Position numbers and translations under genes: made by a program
In this document: positions 45,201 to 56,236 of the stretch, piece by piece
Position numbering within the stretch: the stretch's first letter is position 1
Layout of the letters: each line of letters opens with the position of its first letter
NCBI GenBank assembly: GCA_026745465.1
Contig: JACYXH010000278.1
Span: 1,624,720-1,688,719, forward strand
Direction: 5' to 3'
Length of the DNA stretch: 64,000 nucleotides
DNA from: Lota lota
Taxonomy: Eukaryota; Chordata; Actinopteri; Gadiformes; Lotidae
The notes under the pieces: generated by a model
Databases searched by the model: none
Seen by the model: the letters and a program-made list of their open reading frames with translations, nothing else
What the model was told of the DNA's origin: nothing

Positions 45201-47682
45201 TGTATTAATTGGATTGTTAAAGTTAGATATGGTTTCGACTCATGCTGTTTTCCCTCTTCCTGCCAGAGCCCTGTCTCTGAACCCCAGTTTGAGTTGATCA
45301 AACAAATTATGTATATTTTCCTTTATCCTGTTCTCATCCTCCTCCCTGCCAGACGTCTGTCTCCAACCCCAAATGGCCCCTCCCTTGTCTCACAGCCCAA
45401 CAACTGGCCCCCTCAGACCAACAGGTCGGGGGCCAATCACACCCCGCCAAGTCTTTAGCCTAGAGAGAGTGTAGGCGGTTTGTGATTGGCTTGTTTGAAT
45501 AACAGTAACCCAATAGCAATCTGTGGGTTACACCTTTTTTTATGATAACAGGTAATGATTGGAGGTAACTGAGAACCCCGCCCTTCTCATGTGCTTTAAG
45601 ATACTGTGTTGTGTGATGAATAAAAAACGTTAATGGGAGAAGTATGGGAGAAGAATTATGGGAGAAGAATAATGGGAGAGCACGCAGGATTTTACACACA
45701 GAATTAAGCAGAGATAATTGTGACCACGGAAGGACTCTGGTGGTTGTTTAGGGGATCCTGCGTGAGTAAATTTATTCCCAGGAATAAAGTATTAAACGTG
45801 AAATATTGACTCTGCAGTCTTTTTGGAAGAAACGGTCTGTAAACATATGCCTTGGATTTAATTTAACTTCTACACATATAACTCTGACTCTGCATAGCCT
45901 CCCTTCTTATCCCTCACTGCCTCTCCTAACTAACTCTCATAAAACACCCCTCTTACGCACTTATTGTATGTTTGTACGTCGTGGCACACAAAATAGTACT
46001 TAGCATCGTGTAGCATCTTACCCTAGCTATCTTTGTTATATACGGGGAATGGGTTAACCTAGCAATTGTAAGTGCTTGGCATTTGTTTTATGAACATCCT
46101 TACTATACCGACAGCGATATATTGTTGTTTCTCTTTCTTCTGACAAATGTACTTATTGTAAGTCTCTTTGGATAAAAGCATCTGCTAAATGTAAATTAAA
46201 TAAAGCGTTACTTAGCAGGGAAGCAAAAGGACAAGTCCCAGTGCAGGGTCATGCGGTGTTAACTGATAAACTGGCCAATAACATTAGATATTGATCGCCA
46301 AACCGAAACACAGGCTTTTTTTTTTAACATGGATGTAAAGAAACTTAGTTCCTATGGTCAATGGCTACGTGGTTATAATCCGCTTTTTTGGGTGCATTAT
46401 ACATCAATGTAACATTACTGACAACAGTCGCAAACTTTTGTGGTCATAGTATGAAAAGAAAATGTCAAAGTTGTCATAGTGCACTTGTAGTACATACTAT
46501 ATCAGTTAGACCTGTAACCGTTATTTGTATGGTCCCTCTCTCAGTTCAATCCTAAATCAGCTTTGGATGACTCAAGTGATTTCTACAACAAGAACACCAC
46601 TTCAAATGACAAAGCTCACATTTTGGTCTTTGTTGTTGCTGTAAACATCAATGATGTGGCAAACCAAGAGATGTTTAAGAAAATGATTGAGCTCAGACTA
46701 GCAGCCAGAGACCTTGGTAAGATGAACTGTTCATTGGTGGTCTAGCAATGTTCTGTTGACTGTGTCCTGAGAGTAGTGCTGGGCAATATAAATGTTTTCT
46801 AGCTGTAATTTACTATCTGAAACCAACTACCATACAAGGACGCTAAACAATATAAAGATATTTTATAATTGCCAGTCCCTACTAGGTAGTAATATTAAAT
46901 TACTGTTTTAAAGTTTGATTGGGTGCTATAGGAAAAAATGCTAAAGGCACCATATTTTCTCTTGCTAGAATTATTTAGGAAAAAGCAAAACACAAAAGGT
47001 GACTTGTGTTTCTGTTCTCTTTGTATTAAGATATTCCACAAATAGCCATTCTAACGAAAATCGATGAAAAATCTTGCCCTCTCGTTAAAAAAGACCTTAA
47101 AAATGTCTACAGAAGCACGTACATTAAGAAGGCGGTAAGTCTTGTATCAATACTTATTTGTGCAACAGCATTTGGCACTGTTCCGTTTTTAGAAGGTGAT
47201 CCAGAGCGTGGATAGGGAGATAAAATTATAATTTATATTTATGTATATCTAAATGTCTTTATGAATGGACCCTTAACAACAAACTACAATGGCACATCTT
47301 TAATTTGAGATTATTTTTGGATCTTACTCTCTATTGTTTTTCATGTAATTTTCAATATCTCTCTTACAAGAAAAAAAAACGTATGTCTTTCATCATGTAT
47401 AAATGACGAACAAACGAATACATTTAAATAATAGTGACAAATCACTATTGTACTGATTGCTTTTGCTTTTTGCAGATGGAGAAGTTGAGTAATAACGTGG
47501 GATTCCCACTTAACTGCATCTTTCCCCTGAAGACCTACCATGAAGAAATCGACATGAAGGACGAAGTGGATATGCTGATTCTAAGTGCACTGAGAAAGAT
47601 CCTTCATCTTGCAAATGACCGTGTAAATGCTACCTGTGTTACAGCCACTAACCAAAGGGCCAACATTTTAAATAAAACGTAA
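42206..47682 (+). CDS. ifi44l-like: IFI44-like GTPase, copy B (first exon not identified)
   Basis: Five recognisable exons: 42206-42434, 42679-42825, 46545-46716, 47031-47134 and 47476-47682, all with GT/AG borders, compatible phases and no stops. Exon 1 carries the P-loop [15 protein letters not shown]. Exon 2 begins [20 protein letters not shown] and has the NDIMGLE motif. Exon 3 carries the [14 protein letters not shown] strand. Exon 4 has [18 protein letters not shown] with the guanine-specificity TKID. Exon 5 ends [10 protein letters not shown] then TAA. The family are cytosolic proteins induced by type I interferon and implicated in antiviral defence. The exon at 42206 starts in phase 2, so at least one upstream coding exon is needed and is not found. 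The 3.7-kb intron between exons 2 and 3 holds a DIRS relic. It looks functional in the parts seen. Confidence 0.87.
43870..44990 (+). mobile_element. DIRS-type relic in an intron of IFI44-like copy B (fossil)
   Basis: Peptide traces typical of the RNase H to recombinase part of DIRS elements: [25 protein letters not shown] and [15 protein letters not shown], then a [20 protein letters not shown] trace of the recombinase start. No ends are identified. It is strongly decayed, with many breaks, and much older than the DIRS element at 23477. Confidence 0.65.
44991..46120. other. intronic sequence with an LTR-like stretch
   Basis: At about 45240-45830 the sequence has duplicated cctcttcctgccag/cctcctccctgccag words. 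An AATAAA (about 45620) is followed by three similar gggagaagaat words, then a stretch ending near ttttacacacag... It looks like part of an LTR, but its ends and partner are not found. No coding feature is seen. Confidence 0.3.
46130..46200 (+). mobile_element. SINE 3' tail fragment
   Basis: The segment ctttggataaaagcatctgc then taaatgtaaat matches the 3' tail of the SINE at 41628, without its tRNA part. Confidence 0.55.
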
Positions 47683-47982
47683 TAAGTTATAACAACAATA
47701 TGCAACAATTGTTAGTCATGAAGATGCTAACCTTAACAAGGAGCTGTCTAGAATCTAAATTGGCACATACAGAGACAGGCAAAGTCAACCTGAAACCGAT
47801 ATTCTCAAAGCTTTTTCAACTCAGTAATAGCTGACGGATGACTTTTGTTATCAATAACAGCTCTTTATTTTTTTTACCTACAAAGCCTTTAAACTAATGA
47901 TTACATTCATAGGAGTGTTGGTAGGCTTCATTTTTGTTTTGCTTTTTGGCTCACTGCTGTGATCCGATTGATTAAAATTTCT

Positions 47983-48457
47983 CAGAACACATGTACTTGA
48001 TTTAAGGTATATTATGTAACATTTCCGCATTAAAATATCAAAAAATGACGACCTGTTATATATATATTTTTTGGTGTACTTACTTTATCCCAATTCTTTA
48101 CAACAGTGTTCAAAGCCAGAGAAATCTGTAGTTTTATTTACGGTAAGGTCCAGTACATTTGGACGCATTGGATGCGTCCAATGCGTCCCCTTTACCCCCT
48201 AACTCCTGGGAAAACACGCAAAAACAATATTCCAGGAGAGATATGATATTTCAACAGTGATCTAGCTTATGATGATGTGGTATGCAAGCCACCAAACTAA
48301 TGCAGTATTTCCAACAACTTGGGAATGTAATTCTTTAGTTTTTTATCCTTCCGACAGAACGACACCATCCGCAATCGATAGTGATTCCCTTACCTTGACA
48401 ATTATTTTCAAACGTGTAAAATCGTATGTGGCCTTATTGGGAATAAGTGATAATAAC
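47983..48457 (+). repeat. dispersed repeat, copy in the IFI44-like B flank
   Basis: Begins cagaacacatgtacttgatt and aligns with 18153-18602 through to gtgtaaaat...gtggcct-attgggaat. It marks the right side of the duplicated block. Confidence 0.75.
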
Positions 48458-48737
48458 CAACCCAGTCTTACACCAAAATGTAGTATGACTATGTTGGTCC
48501 ACAGAGGAAAACATAGCAGTTTCACAATAACAGCTCTAAAATTGTGAGATGCGGAAGTAGAAGCTCATTGATTTAACGAGGCAGGTTTTTGGACACAATT
48601 CAATAATTTATCATGTGTGAGAGGTCATTCCTCATACTGAGTGTGCATTGACTGTGTTGTTGAGTGAAATGCTCATTGCAAGCTTTCTAATGATGTATGG
48701 CGTACCCCTACTGTCCACAAGCACCCCCACCCCCCAT

Positions 48738-48762
48738 CACACACACACACACACACACACAC
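48738..48762. repeat. (CA)n microsatellite
   Basis: About twelve CA units after accccccatca. Confidence 0.9.
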
Positions 48763-49348
48763 CTATATATGGAGAATTGTTGCCATGCCCCAGTGGTGGT
48801 GGTGTATATGAAATAGGGCTTTAAAATCTACTGAGAGATCAATTAGGAGGTCGTAGCCCTACAGGAAGTGATGCAATGGTGAATTAGGGGTCAAGGACAA
48901 TAACAAGTGAGCTATAGACCTGGGGTCTCTTTTACATCAAAGTGGGTCTCAAAGGACGTATGATTCTCAATTTGGGGACTCCAGCCCTACGAGAAGTGAC
49001 TCACAAACCCTCAGCAAAAGCTCCATCTCGTGGCTCCTCACCCAGCGGCTCGCTTGCAAGATTTTGAGCAGAAGTTCTTCCCAGACCTACACACCCTACC
49101 CAGCCAACATGCATATCTGAGAATCAGACCTCTATTTCCCTAACACCCCATGGTTAAGGGTTAGGTAAAGGAATCATGGTGAGGGTAGACCGTTTTGTCC
49201 AGGAGTGCACGGGCTTATTGGTTCATGTTGGGTGGGTTGTTGTGTGTATGTTTGTGAAAAATCTTTAAATGTGGTGAAAAAACTGTGTGGTAAATGGAGG
49301 AGGGGGGTTAATTAAGGCCCAGGGAGTAGGTTGGGGGTGGTCATGGTC

Positions 49349-49462
49349 GGTCAGGTCTGCGCTGGGGCGCAGAACTGACCTGACCTGATCGAGCCCGATC
49401 AGGACCCAAATGAGGGCCGGCGGCCGAGTGGACACGGCCAGGGATCAGGGGGATCCCTGGCC
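49349..49462. other. cluster of three hairpin-forming inverted repeats
   Basis: Hairpin 1 (49349-49380): GGTCAG-gt-CTGCGC, loop tggg, GCGCAG-aa-CTGACC. Hairpin 2 (49384-49403): CCTGATCG, loop agcc, CGATCAGG. Hairpin 3 (49436-49462): GGCCAGGGATC, loop agggg, GATCCCTGGCC, perfect over 11 bp. They lie in a GC-rich island within AT-rich surroundings. The function is unknown: it may be a structured RNA, a transposon end or part of a repeat unit. Confidence 0.7.
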
Positions 49463-49649
49463 TTGGGTGCTGTGACTTACGGTCATAGAGGCTGCCCCCA
49501 ACAAGCCCCGGCCGACCCACTTTGTGAAGCTTGTGTAGCGTGGGTTGGGGCTTGAAGGGGTCGGGAAGCTGTGACCTGCCCACCACAAGACCAGAGAGCC
49601 CACCCAGGCCAAAGCGAGCCACAAAAAGGGCCAGTGGTGAAGGGCACGA

Positions 49650-50440
49650 AGCCCGAATTGAGCTGATGGCTAGGAAGTGTGAGGTTTAGTGGCGTGAAAG
49701 ATGGGGAGGTAGCGGGCTACATTGGGTAGTGAGGTTGTGGACAAACCAGGGCTCAAATTTAGCTAATTACTGGAATGTTTGAGGTTTAGTGATATGTAAA
49801 CCGGCGTTCGAATTGAGCTGAATAGCCAAGTTGTAGCTAGGCTACATTGAGTAGTGAGGTGGTAAATATATGGTGGTATTCATATAAAATAGACAAAGCA
49901 CTGAAATGAAATAAAAAGATTTGTGTCCTATTCTTCCAGCTTAGTATTAATATATTTGATTGATTAGGGTCACATGACTTGGAAGCTATTGAAAAACATG
50001 AGTTTTCCGTAACAATATTCATATTAAAGAGAAAAAGCGTAAAATGAAGCAAAAAGAGGTGTCTTCTATTTGTCAAGAGTTGTATTAATGTGTTATTGAT
50101 CAGGAGTGAGTGGGTCACATGACATGGAATGACCACAGTGTGTTTCTCTGCATAAACGTTGTGTCTTGTATTAAAAACAATAATGATTAACTTGTTAACG
50201 ATAGTTTAAGGTCTGTTGACCTATTCAAAAGCCTAGTAACACGATTTCATAAAAATTGGGAAAAAAGCTGCTTTTGCTTTTTCATGCGCGGAAAATGCAG
50301 AGTGACAGAATCACTTTTTTACCACGATGTATTTCTGAGCATAAATGTGTTAAATATTTTGTATAAAAAACGATCGTGCTCAAGGTCAGATGATGTTATA
50401 GGTAAAATACAACCATCCACAAGTTTGGTAGCAACGTTTC
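49650..50440 (+). repeat. diverged tandem repeats, start of the satellite region
   Basis: At least three kinds of repetition. Segments near 49680 and 49780 share gaggtttagtg and ggctacattg-gtagtgaggt. Segments near 49870 and 50015 share atattcatat, aatgaa-caaaaag and gtcacatgac-tgga. The last unit (about 50253-50440) is the first of the roughly 190-bp units continuing at 51807. Divergence is high. Confidence 0.65.
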
Positions 50441-51806
50441 TGTTATGGTTACGTAACTGAGGACCCAAACGCAGGACACGGAAACCAACAGGATGCGGGT
50501 TGAAAAACGGGATTTATTATCGTCTCTCAGGTACAGGCAAGGGCTAGACAGATCGTCGTCAGACAGGCAGAGGTTCGATGGCAGACAGGCAAACGGACAG
50601 TCAGAGAGGGAAGCGACAGGCGGGTAGTCAGGCAGGCAAAGGTTCAGCAACAGGTAGGTAATCCGGAAGGCGTGGTGGATAGGCAGGTGAGGATCCAGGG
50701 AAGAGCTGTGCACAAGGAGAGGTAAGGTTAGGAACAAGCGGGGAACTGGAACAGGAATTCAATAAATGCTGGAACGAGGAACTAACACAGGGAGAGCTAA
50801 CAACGAACTGGCGCCGGCTGCTTGTAGAACGGGGAAGAAGTAGGTGCGTTGATTGGTGATTGGAAACCGGAGTGTAGAACGGAGTGCACGAGGGAAATTG
50901 GTGACAGGAATGTAAACAGAAGCACATGGTGTAGTCGCAGCCGGCGCAACTAGGTGGAGGCAGAGGGCGTCGTAACAGTACCCCCCCCTCTACGGCCGCC
51001 TCCAGGCGGACACACCGGATGGGAAGGGTGCTGACGATGAAAATCGCTGATGAGAGAGGGGTCGAGGATGAGACCTCGGGAGACCCAGGATCGTTCCTCA
51101 GGACCATACCCCTCCCAATCCACCAGATACTGGAACCCCCGGCCACGACGGCGCACGTCCAATAGGCGACTCACCGTCCACGCAGGATGGTCGTTGATAA
51201 TCCGGGGAGGGGGAGGAGCGGGGACGGGAGGTGACAGCGTGCTAGAGTTAACGGGCTTGAGCTGGGACACGTGGAAGGTGGGATGAACGCGGAGAGATGA
51301 GGGGAGTTTGAGGCGAACCGCACAGGGGTTGAAAAACGGGATTTATTATCGTCTCTCAGGTACAGGCAAGGGCTAGACAGATCGTCGTCAGACAGGCAGA
51401 GGTTCGATGGCAGACAGGCAAACGGACAGTCAGAGAGGGAAGCGACAGGCGGGTAGTCAGGCAGGCAAAGGTTCAGCAACAGGTAGGTAATCCGGAAGGC
51501 GTGGTGGATAGGCAGGTGAGGATCCAGGGAAGAGCTGTGCACAAGGAGAGGTAAGGTTAGGAACAAGCGGGGAACTGGAACAGGAATTCAATAAATGCTG
51601 GAACGAGGAACTAACACAGGGAGAGCTAACAACGAACTGGCGCCGGCTGCTTGTAGAACGGGGAAGAAGTAGGTGCGTTGATTGGTGATTGGAAACCGGA
51701 GTGTAGAACGGAGTGCACGAGGGAAATTGGTGACAGGAATGTAAACAGAAGCACGTGGTGTAGTCGCAGCCGGCGCAACTAGGTGGAGGCAGAGGGCGTC
51801 GTAACA
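50441..51806 (-). mobile_element. chromodomain Ty3/gypsy remnant, minus strand (fossil)
   Basis: Two near-identical LTR copies surround a short remnant at about 50978-51326. On the minus strand the remnant encodes an integrase C-terminal chromodomain: [20 protein letters not shown] then [13 protein letters not shown]. The plus-strand outer ends are TGTTATGGTTACG and GTCGTAACA. Flanks are gtttc (50436-50440) and gattc (51807-51811), a duplication with one difference. It is highly incomplete. It is related to, but distinct from, the elements at 11935 and 55673, whose chromodomains are similar. Confidence 0.8.
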
Positions 51807-52639
51807 GATTCCATAAAAGGCGAAAACAAACAACTTATTTTTTATGTGCGGAAAATGCTTTCCAGAGCTACAGAATCACTTTTTGACACTGTGTTTCTGA
51901 GCATAAACATGGTGTGTTGTGTTAAAAACGATGGTGCTTCACCACTTGATCATGGTATAAGGTTTATACAACAATCTTAGTTACACTTTTCCATTTGAAG
52001 TGGGAAAAAAGCAACGTACCATTGTTTTATGTGCGGAAAGTGCTTTTCAGAGCGAGAGAATCACTTTTTGATCAGTGTGTTTTTTAGGATAAACATAGTT
52101 TGCTTTGTTAAAAACGATGGTGCTTCACCCCTTTACGATGGTATACGGTCTATACAACCATTAACAAGCTTAGTTACACTTTTCCATTTAAAGTGGGAAA
52201 AAAGCAACATACCACTTTTTTACGTGCGGAAAATGCTTTTCAGAGCGAGAGAATCACTTTTTTGACCACAATGTGTTTCTGAGCACAAACGTGGTTTTCT
52301 GTGTTAAAAACGATGGTGCTGCACCAGTTGATGTTGGTATAAGGTCTATACAACCATTCACAAGGTTAGTTATACATTTCAATCAAAAGTAGAAAGGAAA
52401 TGTGTTTCTGAGCATAAACATGGTGTGTTGTGTTAAAAACGATGGTGTTTCACCCCTTTACGATGGTATAAGGTACAACCATTCACAATGTTATTTACAA
52501 TTTGTTATTTAAAGTTGGAAATAAGAAACATATTTTATGAAGTGCTGAAAATGCTTTTCAGAACAAGACAATACATTTTTGACCACATTGTGTTTCTGAG
52601 CATAAAAATGATGTATTGAGTTAAAATAAATGGTGCTTA
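51807..52639 (+). repeat. about 190-bp satellite units
   Basis: Units are recognised by the repeated words ggaaaatgctttccagagc/ggaaagtgcttttcagagc, tgtgtttctgagcataaaca, gttaaaaacgatggtgcttc and aagtgggaaaaaagcaac. They start near 51850, 52035, 52228 and 52543, with one shortened unit near 52397. Period about 185-193 bp. Confidence 0.85.
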
Positions 52640-53238
52640 TGTTACGTGACCCTCCTCCGTTCCTGTCCATTTCCGCCATCTAGTGACACCTTGCCTCATT
52701 ACACCATGTGCTCCTTTGTTTACCTCTCGTCATCAATTAGCCACCACGTGCACTCCCTCTGTTCACACACTCCTGCCATCAATTCACAAATCACCCCCTC
52801 TGTACTTAAGCACTGGCTCCCCACAGAGCCAGTGCTAGTTCGTTGTTTAGTTTAGTGTGTTCACTTCTCTCAGTAACTTCGTCCTCGCCTTTTAGTTCCT
52901 TGTTCCTGTTACGGGTTCCGCTCCCGTTCTTGTTCCGCTCCGGTTCTTGTTCTTGTTCTCATGCCTGTTCCTGTTCCCGTTCCTGTTCCTCGTTCCCGCT
53001 CCTCGTTCCTGTTCCTAGTTCCTGCCTGCCTGTCTTCCTCGTTGCCGAACCTCGCCTGCCCGACCACCCGCCTGACTACGTCTCTTTGCCTGCCTGACTC
53101 CCCGCCTGCCTACTGCCCGCTGGACTACTCGCCTGCCTTGCCCTTGCCTGTACTTTGGACAATAAATCCCTGTTTTCAACCCGCACCCTGTTGGTTTCCT
53201 GTGTCTTGCGTTTGGGTCCAATTCACGTAACCTTAACA
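52640..53238 (+). mobile_element. solo LTR of the non-autonomous chromodomain gypsy type (fossil)
   Basis: 599 bp. Begins TGTTACGTGACCCTCCTCCG and ends CACGTAACCTTAACA. The target duplication GCTTA (52635-52639 and 53239-53243) is perfect. It is related in sequence to the LTRs at 11935 and 55673 (for example tacttaagcactggctcccc, and gttggtttcctgtgtcttgc near the end). It is inserted in a satellite unit. Confidence 0.9.
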
Positions 53239-53273
53239 GCTTAACCACACTTGATGATGGTATAAGGCTTATA

Positions 53274-54720
53274 AACTGCTCAAAAAAATAAAGGGAACAC
53301 TAAAATAACATCCTAGATCTGAATGAATGAAATAATCTTATTAAAAACTTTTTTCTTTACATAGTTGAATGTGCTGACAACAAAATCACACAAACATTAT
53401 CAATGGAAATCAAATTTATCAACCCATGGAGGTCTGGATTTGGAGTCACACTCAAAATTAAAGTGGAAAACCACACTACAGGCTGATCCAACTTTGATGT
53501 AATGTCCTTCAAGTCAAAATGAGGCTCAGTAGTGTGTGTGGCCTCCACGTGCCTGTATGACCTCCCTACAACGCCTGGGCATGCTCCTGATGAGGTGGCG
53601 GATGGTCTCCTGAGGGATCTCCTCCCAGACCTGGACTAAAGCATCCGCCAACTCCTGGACAGTCTGTGGTGCAACGTGGCGTTGGTGGATGTAGTGAGAC
53701 ATGATGTCCCAGATGTGCTCAATTGGATTCAGGTCTGGGGAACGGGCGGGCCAGTCCATAGCATCAATGCCTTCCTCTTGCAGGAACTGCTGACACACTC
53801 CAGCCACATGAGGTCTAGCATTGTCTTGCATTAGGAGGAACCCAGGGCCAACCGCACCAGCATATGGTCTCACAAGGGGTCTGAGGATCTCATCTCGGTA
53901 CCTAATGGCAGTCAGGCTACCTCTGGAGGGCTGTGCCACCCCACACCATGACTGACCCACCGCCAACCCGGTCATGCTGGAGGATGTTGCAGGCAGCAGA
54001 ACGTTCTCCACGGCGTCTCAGACTCTGTCACATGTGCTGTGTGAACCTGCTTTCATCTGTGAAGAGCACAGGGCGCCAGTGGCGAATTTGCCAATCTTGG
54101 TGTTCTCTGGCAAATGCCAAACGTCCTGCACGGTGTTGGGCTGTAAGCACACGACGTCCTCACCTGTGGACGTCGGGCCCTCATGGAGTCTGTTTCTGAC
54201 CGTTTGAGCAGACACATGCACATTTGTGGCCTGCTGGAGGTCATTTTGCAGGGCTCTGGCAGTGCTCCTCCTGCTCCTCCTTGCACAAAGGCGGAGGTAG
54301 CGGTCCTGCTGCTGGGTTGTTGCCCTCCTACGGCCTCCTCCACGTCTCCTGATGTACTGGCCTGTCTCCTGGTAGCGCCTCCATGCTCTGGACACTACGC
54401 TGACAGACACAGCAAACCTTCTTGCCACAGCTCGCATTGATGTGCCATCCTGGATGAGCTGACTACCTGAGCCACTTGTGTGGGTTGTAGACTCTGTCTC
54501 ATGCTACAACTAGAGTGAATGCACCGCCAGCATATTATTGGGGGTGTCTTGCTAATTGCCTATAATTTCCACCTGTTGTCTATTCCATTTGCACAACAGC
54601 ATGTGAAATGTATTGTCATTCAGTGTTGCTTCCTAAGTGGACAGTTTGATTTCACAGAAGTGTGATTGACTTGGAGTTACATTTTGTTGTTTAAGTGTTC
54701 CCTTTATTTTTTTGACCAGT
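53274..54720 (-). mobile_element. Tc1-like DNA transposon, dead
   Basis: The left end aactgctcaaaaaaataaag then ggaacac, and the right end gtgttccctttatttttttg then accagt, are inverted repeats. Between them is a Tc1-type transposase on the minus strand. Length about 1.45 kb. It sits inside a satellite unit (ggtataaggctta | ... | taaccattcataagctt), consistent with TA-target insertion. Confidence 0.9.
53526..54502 (-). pseudogene. Tc1-like transposase, broken
   Basis: The catalytic half (54011-53526) is open. It has GFLLMQDNARPHVAG with the second Asp of the DDE triad and DWPARSPDLNPIEHIWD with the third acidic residue as E (a DD34E-type arrangement). The DNA-binding half (54437-54018) has the helix-turn-helix trace [20 protein letters not shown] and the [12 protein letters not shown] linker. 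The likely original start is the ATG at 54502-54500, but the frame changes between it and 54437. The frame also leaves the transposase reading after RNRLHEG (about 54180), and a stop follows at 54020-54018. The copy cannot encode a working enzyme. Confidence 0.88.
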
Positions 54721-54930
54721 TATAACCATTCATAAGCTTATTAACACGTTCCATTTAAAGTGGGAATAAGCAACCTTTTTTTTATGTGCTGAAAATGCTT
54801 TTCAGAGCAAGATAATCACTTTTTGACCACAATGTGTTTCTGAGCATAAAAATGGTGTATTGAGTTAAAATCGATGGTGGTTCACCACTTGAAGATGGTA
54901 TAAGGTATGTTCAACCATTCACAAGCTTAG
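54721..54930 (+). repeat. last satellite unit
   Basis: Continues the roughly 190-bp unit after the Tc1 element: taaccattcataagctt, gctgaaaatgcttttcagag, tgtgtttctgagcataaaaa and caaccattcacaagctta. The Penelope-like element starts just after it. Confidence 0.8.
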
Positions 54931-55094
54931 GGTTAGGTGACTCCCCTTAACACCAGCTAGTGGTGTAAGAGGGCGCGGGCGCAAGCACATGAAACTCTTG
55001 CATTAACATAAGTGAAATGCAACAAAAGAAATCACTAGTGGACAAATCTAAAACTAAAAAGTTACATACCCTGAAGTTTGCTAAACAGGGAGGG

Positions 55095-55660
55095 TTAGGA
55101 GAGGGGGAGAGAGTGGTAATGGTTAGGCGAAGAGGATGGAGTGGTGTGGGAGAGGGAGAGATTCGTCTGGGGCTGAGGGGTAACTGCAACTAGGGGGTGA
55201 GGGTTAGTAGGTGTGGAGGGTCGAGGTGTGATATCGTTTAGGCCCAAGGGTGCCGCAGAGGAAAGCTTAGCAATCCACCTTCTCTCTGCTGTTCTCCTCT
55301 GACCCAGAGACCTATTGGTGTTTGTCTCGAGGCCGAAGAGAGACATGTTTGAGATCTGATGTTGGATAAATTGGACATATAAAAGCTTCCTATTGGTTCC
55401 CTTCTTGATATTATAAACGTGTTGGTATAACCTCTGTTTAATCGTGGCCCCTGTTTCCCCCACATAGATGGCAGGGCATTGCTTGGCAGTGGATGGCATA
55501 ATCTACATTGGAGGAGAGGAGTGAGAAGGTTTGCAGGATGGGGAAGCCAGTCCCACCTCTGCAACCGGATACATAATTACCATTGGTAAAGTATGGATCA
55601 TGGTTCGTGCGTACTGCTTTGTTAAGTGCCGTGTGTACCAACATATCTTCAAGATTTTTG
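55095..55660 (-). pseudogene. GIY-YIG endonuclease domain of the Penelope-like element
   Basis: The trace has VDYAIHCQ, then CPAIYVGETGATIKQRLYQH, which is the IYVGETG variant of the GIY-YIG core with the expected downstream Arg and His. NRKLLYVQFIQHQISNMSLF and ERRWIAKLSSAAPLGLND follow, with a Glu near the ERRWI segment. In Penelope-like elements this domain nicks the target DNA. The C-terminal tail is Pro/Ser/His-rich. The last open stretch is 55499-55095; upstream parts read in other frames. Confidence 0.8.
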
Positions 55661-56236
55661 TTGCGGCGGTAGTGTAACGTGACCCTCTCTGTTTCTGTCC
55701 AATTCCGCCATCTGGTGGCACCCAGCCTCCATTTCACCATGTGCTCCTTTGTTTACCTTGTCGTTAATTAACCACGTGCACTCCGGTCTACACTCCTGCC
55801 AACAATCACCAATCACCCCCTCTGTCCCCACAGAGCCAGTGCTAGTTCGTAGTGTTGATCTCTGATGATAACTACGTCCCCGCCACTTCTTGTTTACGGG
55901 TCCCACTCCCGTCCTTGTTCTCGTTACGGGTTCCGCTCCCGTTCCTGTACCTCGTTCCTGTTCCTGCTCCTCGTTCCCGCTCCTCGTTCCTGTTCCTAGT
56001 TCCTGCCTGCCTGTCTTCCTCGTTGCCAAACCTCGCCTGCCCGACCACCCGCCTGACTACGTCTCTCTGCCTGCCTGCCGCCTACCTGCTAACGTCTCCT
56101 GCCTGCTGGACTACTCGCCTGCCTTGCCCTTGCCTGTACTTTGGACAATAAACCTTTGTCAACCCGCACCCTGTTGGTTTCCGTGTCTTGCGTTTGGGTC
56201 CTAGTCTCGTAACCGTAACAGTACAAACTAGCCAAG

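Larger units (their letters stand above)
47683..49340. other. 3' flank of IFI44-like copy B
   Basis: It contains the dispersed repeat shared with copy A (47983-48457) and a short CA run (48738-48762). The rest has no recognised gene. Confidence 0.6.

Noticed and set aside
49341-49622. Minus-strand frame of 93 codons in the GC-rich hairpin island
   Set aside because: Composition explains the open frame; no domain is recognised and it overlaps the hairpins.
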